From assembly GCF_963378085.1 (NCBI RefSeq), contig NZ_OY726395.1:1674001-1738000 (forward strand): a stretch of 64,000 nt of DNA, written 5' to 3'. Position 1 is the stretch's first letter; each line of letters opens with the position of its first letter. The DNA comes from Mycolicibacterium sp. MU0050. GTDB taxonomy: Bacteria > Actinomycetota > Actinomycetes > Mycobacteriales > Mycobacteriaceae. The notes under the pieces were generated by a model. That model was not told where the DNA came from. It saw nothing but the letters and a program-made list of their open reading frames with translations, and made no database searches. Both the position numbers and the translations under genes were made by a program. Positions 58,699 to 64,000 of this stretch are shown here, piece after piece.

Positions 58699-59787
58699 AT
58701 GACCGAGAACGCCATTTCGGTAGCGGGCGCAAACAAGCGCTACGGGGATTTCACCGCCCTGGACAATGTCGACTTCGTGGTACCGACCGGCTCACTGACC
58801 GCGCTGCTGGGCCCGAGCGGCTCGGGCAAGTCGACGCTGCTGCGCGCCATCGCGGGTCTCGACGAGCCCGACACCGGGACCATCACCATCAACGGGCGCG
58901 ACGTCACCCGGATTCCCCCGCAGAAGCGCGGGATCGGGTTCGTGTTCCAGCATTACGCGGCGTTCAAGCATTTGTCGGTGCGCGACAACGTGGCGTTCGG
59001 GCTCAAGATCCGCAAGAAGCCGAAGGCCGAGATCAAGGAGCGGGTCGACAACCTGCTGGAGGTCGTCGGGCTGGCCGGGTTCCAGACCCGCTACCCGAAT
59101 CAGCTCTCCGGCGGGCAGCGGCAGCGCATGGCCCTGGCGCGCGCGCTGGCGGTGGACCCCGAGGTGTTGCTGCTCGACGAGCCGTTCGGCGCGTTGGACG
59201 CCAAGGTGCGCGACGATCTGCGGACCTGGCTGCGGCGACTGCACGACGAGGTACACGTCACCACGGTGCTGGTCACCCACGATCAGGCCGAGGCGCTCGA
59301 CGTCGCCGACCGGATCGCGGTGCTCAACAAGGGCCGTATCGAGCAGGTGGGGTCGCCCAAGGAGGTCTACGACGAGCCGGCCAACGCCTTTGTCATGTCG
59401 TTCTTGGGCACCGTCTCGGCGCTGAACGGAATTCTGGTGCGCCCGCATGATATTCGCGTCGGGCTGAACCCGGACATGGCGATTGCCGCTGATGACCCCG
59501 CGGCCGCCGCGGGCGTCACCCGGGCCACCGTCGACCGAGTGGTCACGCTCGGCTTCGAGGTGCGTGTCGAACTCACCAGCGCGGTCAACGGCGCCCCGTT
59601 CACTGCGCAGATCACCCGCGGCGACGCGGAAGCGTTGGGCCTCCAGGCCGGCGACACGGTGTACGTCCGGGCCACCCGGGTACCGCCAATCGCCGGCGGT
59701 CCGCAGAGCACCGCGCCCAACTCCTCGCCCAACTCTTCCCCCGCGAGCGTGCGTGTCCCCGAGCGACACTCCTCGGATTTACCGTAG
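58699..59787 (+). CDS. cysA: Sulfate ABC transporter ATP-binding protein
   Basis: 362 residues. Walker [10 protein letters not shown] (about 36-44), Q-loop [21 protein letters not shown], signature [16 protein letters not shown], Walker [16 protein letters not shown] and switch His in [14 protein letters not shown]. The C-terminal TOBE-like regulatory domain (about 250-335) ends in a low-complexity Ser/Pro/Asn tail. Start ATG after AAGGAGACC. Last gene of the importer operon. Confidence 0.95.
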   Translation: MTENAISVAGANKRYGDFTALDNVDFVVPTGSLTALLGPSGSGKSTLLRAIAGLDEPDTGTITINGRDVTRIPPQKRGIGFVFQHYAAFKHLSVRDNVAFGLKIRKKPKAEIKERVDNLLEVVGLAGFQTRYPNQLSGGQRQRMALARALAVDPEVLLLDEPFGALDAKVRDDLRTWLRRLHDEVHVTTVLVTHDQAEALDVADRIAVLNKGRIEQVGSPKEVYDEPANAFVMSFLGTVSALNGILVRPHDIRVGLNPDMAIAADDPAAAAGVTRATVDRVVTLGFEVRVELTSAVNGAPFTAQITRGDAEALGLQAGDTVYVRATRVPPIAGGPQSTAPNSSPNSSPASVRVPERHSSDLP

Positions 59788-59824
59788 TTTGCGCCCGCTC
59801 GCGACGGGCTCCCCGTGGGGTGAA

Positions 59825-60000
59825 ATCGAGGCTGCGCTCACCGCGGGAAAGCGTGGGTGGTTTGCGCGCTCACCGCAGTCTGGATGAGCCATTCATCGAG
59901 GCTGCGCTGACTGCGGGAATGTGCGAGTAGTTCGCACGCCCACCGCAGTCTGGACGACGGGCCTCACCGGGAACAACGCTCACCGCAGTGTCGATAACGC
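59825..60000. repeat. Tandem ~70-bp intergenic repeats after cysA
   Basis: Two diverged copies with a 70-bp period (59825-59886 and 59895-59956) both begin ATCGAGGCTGCGCT and end CCACCGCAGTCTGGA or CTCACCGCAGTCTGGA. A partial third copy (about 59962-60000) carries CTCACCGCAGTGTCGATAAC. Within each unit the CTCACCGC-type core occurs twice. There is no coding potential in either strand and nothing else in the 235-bp gap. Confidence 0.75.
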
Positions 60001-60022
60001 CCCCGCGACAAACGCCCCAGGA

Positions 60023-60775
60023 CTACGCGGCGATCCGCTGATCCAGCGCGGCGTCGTAGCGGTCCAGGACGGTCGCCGCGACCAGGTTGTGCGAACCCAG
60101 CGGCTCCGCCACGGTGATCCCTTGCGCGGCAGCGTATTCGACGACCCGGTCGGTGATTCGGCCGTGCGCCAAAAACCACGGGGCGATCACCACGCGACGC
60201 GCCCCCGCGGTGCGCAGCCGCAGCGCCACCTCGGCCAGGTTCGGGTTCGGGCCGGCCGCGAACGCGACTCTGGCCCCGGCCCAACGGGTTTCGGCCAGCA
60301 ACAGCTTGGCGACCGTCGCCGTGCGCGCGTTGGCCGCGGCGTTCGACGAGCCCACCGACACCACCATCACGCCGACGTCGGCGTCGTCCCCGGAAACCCC
60401 GGCCTCGCTGAGCCGTTGCCGCAACACCGTCAGCAGCGCCGGATCCTCGCCGAGGACGGGGGCCTGTACGACGTCGGCTCCGGCGGCCGCGATCATCTCC
60501 GGGATGTCCACCCGGGCGTGGAAGGCATCGGCCAGCAGCAGCGGCGACACCACCGCGGGGCCGTCGAGCGTGACCAGCACGTCGCTCAGGTTCGGGGTGT
60601 TCTGTTCACAGAACGCCACCCGCACATCGAGTTCCGGCCGCAGCCGGCGAATCCGGCCCGCGACGGCGTGGGTCACCGCCGGCGAGCGCGGATCGGCGCT
60701 GCCGTGCGCCGTGAGAACGAGGGTGGGCGCAGGCCCGGCATCGGGCGACGCCACCGCAACGGTGGACCAGTTCAC
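60023..60775 (-). CDS. CbiX/SirB-type sirohydrochlorin chelatase
   Basis: 250 residues from a GTG at 60775 that overlaps the cysH stop (GTGA). Two CbiX-like half domains: LVLTAHGSADPRSPAVTHAVA with the metal-binding His in the first, and VMVVSVGSSN, VIAPWFLAHGRITDRVVEYAA in the second. It probably inserts iron into sirohydrochlorin to give siroheme, the cofactor of SirA two genes upstream. Operon position and Rv2393 orthology support iron over cobalt. It is sometimes labelled ferrochelatase che1. Cobalt insertion for cobalamin cannot be ruled out from sequence. Confidence 0.87.
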   Translation of the reverse strand: MNWSTVAVASPDAGPAPTLVLTAHGSADPRSPAVTHAVAGRIRRLRPELDVRVAFCEQNTPNLSDVLVTLDGPAVVSPLLLADAFHARVDIPEMIAAAGADVVQAPVLGEDPALLTVLRQRLSEAGVSGDDADVGVMVVSVGSSNAAANARTATVAKLLLAETRWAGARVAFAAGPNPNLAEVALRLRTAGARRVVIAPWFLAHGRITDRVVEYAAAQGITVAEPLGSHNLVAATVLDRYDAALDQRIAA

Positions 60776-61485
60776 GAAGAGTGCAGCCCGCATTCGGTCT
60801 TGGCCAGCCCCTGCCAGCGCCCGCTGCGCGGGTCGGCGCCGGGTGCGGGCTTGGCGGTGCACGGCGCGCAACCGATCGACGGGTAACCCTCGTCGACCAG
60901 GGTGTTCACCAGGATGCCGTTGGCCTCGATGTAGTCCTGCATCTGCTCGTCGGACCAGGCGGCCAGCGGGTTGATCTTCACCAGCCCGAACGCCTCGTCG
61001 AACGAGATCAGCGGCGCGTTGGCCCGCGTCGGCGCCTCGACCCGCCGAATGCCCGTCACCCATGCCGAATAGTTGCTCAGGGCCTTGGACAGCGGCTCCA
61101 CCTTGCGCATCCGGCAGCAGGCGGCGGCATCCCGGGCGAACAGGTCCTTGCCGTGCAACTGGTCCTGCTCGGCGACGGTGTGCTCGGGCGTCACGTTGAC
61201 GATGTTGACGTCGTAGACCATCGCCGCGGCGTCGCGGGTGCCGATGGTCTCGGCGAAGTGGTAGCCGGTGTCGAGGAACAGGATGTCGACCCCGGGCCGC
61301 ACCTTGGCCGCCATCTCCACCAGCACCGCGTCCTGCATGTTCGACGCCACCACGTAGTGGCCCGCGAAATGCTCGTCGGTCCAGCGCAGCAGCTCCTCGG
61401 CGGTGGCCCCGTCGAGTTCCGCTGCGCCGCGGGCGGCGAGCTCCCGCAACTCGGCTTCGGTCGTGTGGTTTGCCTCAACAGTCAT
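60772..61485 (-). CDS. cysH: Adenylyl-sulfate (APS) reductase
   Basis: 237 residues. Reduces APS to sulfite with thioredoxin. The cluster-binding cysteines AACCRMRK and GCAPCTAK (CC...CxxC) mark the [4Fe-4S] APS type rather than the PAPS type. The C-terminal ECGLHSS holds the catalytic Cys232. ATG 7 nt after the sirA stop; overlaps the chelatase gene by 4 bp. Confidence 0.95.
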   Translation of the reverse strand: MTVEANHTTEAELRELAARGAAELDGATAEELLRWTDEHFAGHYVVASNMQDAVLVEMAAKVRPGVDILFLDTGYHFAETIGTRDAAAMVYDVNIVNVTPEHTVAEQDQLHGKDLFARDAAACCRMRKVEPLSKALSNYSAWVTGIRRVEAPTRANAPLISFDEAFGLVKINPLAAWSDEQMQDYIEANGILVNTLVDEGYPSIGCAPCTAKPAPGADPRSGRWQGLAKTECGLHSS

Positions 61486-61492
61486 CTGCGTC

Positions 61493-63184
61493 TCACTTCA
61501 AGTCGTCATCGTCGGCCCGAACGGCCCACTCTGCGAAACGCTCGTCGCTGCCGCGTTGTTTCACGAAGTTGCGCACCACCCGCTCGATGTAGTCACCGAG
61601 CTCGCTGCTGAGCACCTTGTGTCCGCGCAGCTTGCGCCCGAAACCGCTGTCCAGGCCCAGGGCGCCGCCCAGGTGCACCTGGAAGCCCTCCTCGGGGCCG
61701 TCGCCGTCGTCGACCATCTGGCCCTTGAACCCGATGTCGGCGACCTGGATGCGGGCGCACGAGTTGGGGCAGCCGTTGATGTTGACCGTGATGGGAACGT
61801 CGAGCTGGGCGTTGAGGTCCGCCAGCCGGCTTTCGAGCTCCGGCACCAGCGACTGGGCACGGACCCGGGTCTCGGTGAACGACAGTTTGCAGAACTCGAT
61901 GCCCGTGCAGGCCATCAGGTTCTGCCGCCAGCGCGAGGGCCGGGTCTGCAGTCCCAGCGCGTCCAGACCGGTGGTCAGCGCGTCCAGCTTGTCGTCCGGA
62001 ACGTCGAGGACGATCAGCTTCTGGTAGGGCGTCAGCGTGACCCGGTTGGAGCCCGCGGCCTCGGCCAGGTCGGCCACCTTGGTCAGGATCTCACCGGAGA
62101 CCCGCCCGGCGATGGCGGCGGCGCCGACGGCGTTGAGGCCGTTCTTGGTCCGCTGGACGCCGACGTGGTCCATGTTGTGCTTGAGCTGCGCCGGTGCGGG
62201 TCCGTCGATGAGCGGACGCTTCAGGTACTCGGTTTCCAGAACTTCCCGGAATTTCTCGACGCCCCAGTCCTTGATCAGGAACTTCAGCCGGGCCTTGGAC
62301 CGCAGGCGGCGGTAGCCGTAGTCGCGGAACACCGAGGTGACGCCCTCCCAGACGTCGGCGACCTCGTCGAGCGGCACCCAGGCGCCCAGCCGCTGGGCCA
62401 GCATCGGGTTGGTCGACAGTCCGCCGCCCACCCACACGTCCAGCCCGGGCCCGTGCTCGGGGTGGTTCACCCCGATGAAGGAAATGTCGTTGATCTCGTG
62501 GGCGACGTCCTGCAACCCGGAGACCGCAGTCTTGTACTTGCGCGGCAGGTTGGAGAACTCCGGGTTGCCGATGTAGCGCGCAACTATCTCCCGGACCGCC
62601 GGGCTGGCATCGAGCACCTCGTCGAGCGACTCGCCGGCCAGGGGGGAGCCGAGCACCACGCGGGGGCAGTCGCCGCACGCCTCGGTGGTCCCGAGACCGA
62701 CAGCGTCCAGCCGCCGCCAGATCTCCGGCACGTCCTCGATCCGGATCCAGTGGTACTGGATGTTCTGCCGGTCGGTGATGTCGGCGGTGTCCCGGGCGAA
62801 CTCGGTCGAGATCTCACCGATGGTCCGCAGCGCGGCCGTGCTCAGGGCGCCGCCGTCGCAACGCACCCGCATCATGAAGTACTCGGCTTCGAGCAGGTCG
62901 GCGTTGTCGTCGCCGGTGTAGGTGCCGTCGTAGCCCTCGGTGCGCTGGGTGTAGAGGCCCATCCAGCGGAACCGACCCCGCAGGTCGTTCTTGTCGATGC
63001 TGGAAAAGCCCTGCTTGGAGTAGACGTTGAGGATGCGCTCGCGCACGTTCAGCGCGTCGTCGTCCTTCTTGAACTGCTCGTTGGGGTTCAGCGGCTCGAG
63101 TTCGCCGAGCGCCCACTGGCCTTCGGAGCGCGGCTTCTTGGCGGGCCGGGCGGCCTTCTGCGGCGCAGCGGTGGTTTCGGTCAT
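61493..63184 (-). CDS. sirA: Ferredoxin-dependent sulfite reductase
   Basis: 563 residues. Six-electron reduction of sulfite to sulfide using siroheme coupled to a [4Fe-4S] cluster. Cluster ligands are in ACTGIEFCKLSFTETR and NINGCPNSCARIQVADIGFKG. The N-terminal half has the paired ferredoxin-like and nitrite/sulfite reductase domains (LRGRFRWMGLYTQR, RDTADITDRQNIQYHWI). The basic first 20 residues (AAPQKAARPAKKPR) are variable. Often annotated nirA; the sulfate-assimilation neighbours favour sulfite as substrate. ATG after GAGGAG, which can be hidden in a hairpin. Confidence 0.93.
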   Translation of the reverse strand: MTETTAAPQKAARPAKKPRSEGQWALGELEPLNPNEQFKKDDDALNVRERILNVYSKQGFSSIDKNDLRGRFRWMGLYTQRTEGYDGTYTGDDNADLLEAEYFMMRVRCDGGALSTAALRTIGEISTEFARDTADITDRQNIQYHWIRIEDVPEIWRRLDAVGLGTTEACGDCPRVVLGSPLAGESLDEVLDASPAVREIVARYIGNPEFSNLPRKYKTAVSGLQDVAHEINDISFIGVNHPEHGPGLDVWVGGGLSTNPMLAQRLGAWVPLDEVADVWEGVTSVFRDYGYRRLRSKARLKFLIKDWGVEKFREVLETEYLKRPLIDGPAPAQLKHNMDHVGVQRTKNGLNAVGAAAIAGRVSGEILTKVADLAEAAGSNRVTLTPYQKLIVLDVPDDKLDALTTGLDALGLQTRPSRWRQNLMACTGIEFCKLSFTETRVRAQSLVPELESRLADLNAQLDVPITVNINGCPNSCARIQVADIGFKGQMVDDGDGPEEGFQVHLGGALGLDSGFGRKLRGHKVLSSELGDYIERVVRNFVKQRGSDERFAEWAVRADDDDLK

Positions 63185-63188
63185 AGAT

Positions 63189-63207
63189 GCTCCTCAGATC
63201 AAGGAGC
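63189..63207 (-). promoter_or_regulatory. Hairpin sequestering the sirA ribosome-binding site
   Basis: On the minus strand GCTCCT (63207-63202) is followed after 7 nt by AGGAGC (63194-63189), which overlaps the sirA Shine-Dalgarno GAGGAG. A 6-bp stem would block initiation unless opened, which fits control by the upstream cysteine-rich leader. Confidence 0.5.
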
Positions 63208-63264
63208 TGGCGTTCGGTGTGCGCACATCTGCCGGTGGCTGTTCCGGCAGCGCATGTCCGGTGG

Positions 63265-63284
63265 CCAGCTGTACGTACAGGTGG
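63265..63284. promoter_or_regulatory. Palindrome in the sirA leader
   Basis: CCAGCTGTACGTACAGGTGG has a perfect 12-bp centre (CTGTACGTACAG, 63269-63280) and matching outer CCA/TGG. It lies within the transcribed region between leader peptide and sirA. It may be an RNA hairpin or a protein-binding site. Confidence 0.4.
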
Positions 63285-63307
63285 GCAGGGCTTCCGAAGT
63301 CAGCGCG

Positions 63308-63403
63308 TTACGGCAGACAAGAACAGGTGCAGACGCGCTTGAAATCGACATGCCGACGCGCCACCAGAGAAACTCGGTGGGTCAAGCTGCGTACGGCGGT
63401 CAC
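63308..63403 (-). CDS. Cysteine-rich leader peptide of the sirA-cysH operon
   Basis: 31-codon frame from a GTG at 63403 to TAA. It begins MTAVRSLTHRVSLVARR, continues HVDFKR, and ends VCTCSCLP, with three cysteines in five residues just before the stop. CAGAAT (complement 63410-63415) is 6 nt upstream, so it is predicted leaderless. It is the counterpart of the leader ahead of subI and of the known mycobacterial cysteine attenuator upstream of this reductase. Scarce Cys-tRNA should stall ribosomes here and expose the sirA start. A longer frame to 63565 runs through hemW on the opposite strand and is rejected. Confidence 0.75.
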   Translation of the reverse strand: MTAVRSLTHRVSLVARRHVDFKRVCTCSCLP

Positions 63404-63409
63404 GCGGCC

Positions 63410-63415
63410 ATTCTG
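63410..63415 (-). promoter_or_regulatory. -10 element of the sirA-cysH leader
   Basis: CAGAAT on the minus strand ends 6 nt before the leader GTG; four of six bases match TATAAT. Confidence 0.4.
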
Positions 63416-63497
63416 CCATGTACCACCCATAACCTCCCAATCAGGCCAGATTTCCGCTCGCGGTGAACCAAACCGGCGATCTGGGACACTGGCGGTT

Positions 63498-64000
63498 GTG
63501 ACGATGCGGGCGCTGCAGGCCTCCTCGCCCGAGTTCGAGCTGACTCGCGGCGGGGCGTTCGGCATCTACGTGCACGTGCCGTTCTGCGCGACACGCTGCG
63601 GATACTGCGACTTCAACACCTACACCCCGGGGGAGGCCGGCGGCGCGACGCCCGAGGGCTGGCTCGAGGCGCTGCGGCTGGAGTTGGGGCTGGCCGCGCG
63701 GCGGCTGCCCGGCCCGGTGGTCGACACCGTGTTCGTCGGCGGCGGGACGCCGTCGCTGCTGGGCGGGGCCGGTCTGGCCGCGGTGCTCGACGCGGTGCGC
63801 GCCGAGTTCACCCTGGCCAAGACGGCGGAGGTCACCACCGAGGCCAACCCGGAGTCGACGGCGCCGGAGTTCTTCGCCGCGATCCGGGCCGCCGGATTCA
63901 CCCGCGTGTCCCTCGGCATGCAGTCGGTGGCCCCGGCGGTGCTGCGGGTGCTGGACCGGACGCATTCCCCGGGCCGCGCGTTGGCGGCCGCGGCGGAGGC
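63498..64000 (+). CDS. hemW: Heme chaperone HemW (radical SAM), cut by the window edge
   Basis: First 167 codons of an oxygen-independent coproporphyrinogen oxidase-like protein. The radical SAM motif CATRCGYCDFNTY (CxxxCxxC) is preceded by GGAFGIYVHVPF. VFVGGGTPSLL, TTEANPEST and GFTRVSLGMQSVAPAVLRVLDRTHSPGRA follow, as in HemW/Rv2388c, which binds heme for delivery rather than oxidising porphyrin. The GTG at 63498 follows GACACT by 7 nt; an ATG at 63504 is the alternative. It is divergent from the sirA leader. The frame is open at the right end. Confidence 0.9.
   Translation, partial: MTMRALQASSPEFELTRGGAFGIYVHVPFCATRCGYCDFNTYTPGEAGGATPEGWLEALRLELGLAARRLPGPVVDTVFVGGGTPSLLGGAGLAAVLDAVRAEFTLAKTAEVTTEANPESTAPEFFAAIRAAGFTRVSLGMQSVAPAVLRVLDRTHSPGRALAAAAE

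Noticed and set aside
61403..63466. 687-codon plus-strand frame across sirA and cysH
   Set aside because: Antisense to two clearly recognised enzymes; no domain features.

Overview
The window is a stretch of chromosome from a high-GC mycobacterium, most likely a non-tuberculous Mycolicibacterium-type species. The evidence is gene content and order. From korA to hemW the genes follow, mostly in one direction, the order known in Mycobacterium tuberculosis from about Rv2455c down to Rv2388c. Gene symbols rest on recognisable protein motifs plus this order; no database search was run.

Layout. 0.2-4.2 kb: a secreted hemophore-like protein, a regulatory gap with two palindromes, then korAB (2-oxoglutarate:ferredoxin oxidoreductase). 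4.3-9.3 kb: mobA, a long gap, a short resuscitation-promoting factor (rpfE position), an FAD monooxygenase, an Rv2449c-type reductase and a DUF937 protein. 9.4-22 kb: housekeeping block valS-folC-DUF4233, an M15 peptidase, ndk, rne, rplU-rpmA-obg-proB. 22-27 kb: a TetR/cytochrome P450 divergent pair, a sirtuin and nadE. 27-38.5 kb: rbsK, proA, a MoxR/VWA pair, nadD-rsfS-gpgP-octT-degV, comEA-comEC, holA. 38.6-47.2 kb: rpsT, a three-gene ATP-grasp / alpha-E / transglutaminase operon whose first protein ends in a 22-residue polyglutamine run, an RNase Z-like protein, a CBS protein, a GNAT, a PemK-like protein and lepA. 47.3-48.7 kb: a complete IS30-family insertion sequence.

48.7-63.4 kb is dominated by sulfur metabolism. 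It holds cysK-cysE, a formylglycine-type sulfatase, the trehalose sulfotransferase stf0, the sulfate importer subI-cysT-cysW-cysA, and the reductive branch sirA-cysH plus a CbiX/SirB-type chelatase that would make siroheme for SirA. A heme oxygenase, a GH15 trehalase and two very small membrane proteins are interspersed. Both sulfate operons are preceded by short leaderless reading frames ending in clustered cysteine codons (55771-55863 + and 63308-63403 -). In both, the Shine-Dalgarno sequence of the first structural gene can be paired away. This fits cysteine-responsive attenuation. The window ends inside hemW.

Regulation visible in the DNA. Many start codons lie 6-8 nt after a TANNNT-type -10 hexamer, which predicts leaderless mRNAs and helps fix starts. 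Other notable sites are a CRP-type palindrome upstream of rpfE, a 17-bp palindrome inside the P450 promoter, and a lepA gene with no canonical start codon upstream of its GTPase P-loop.
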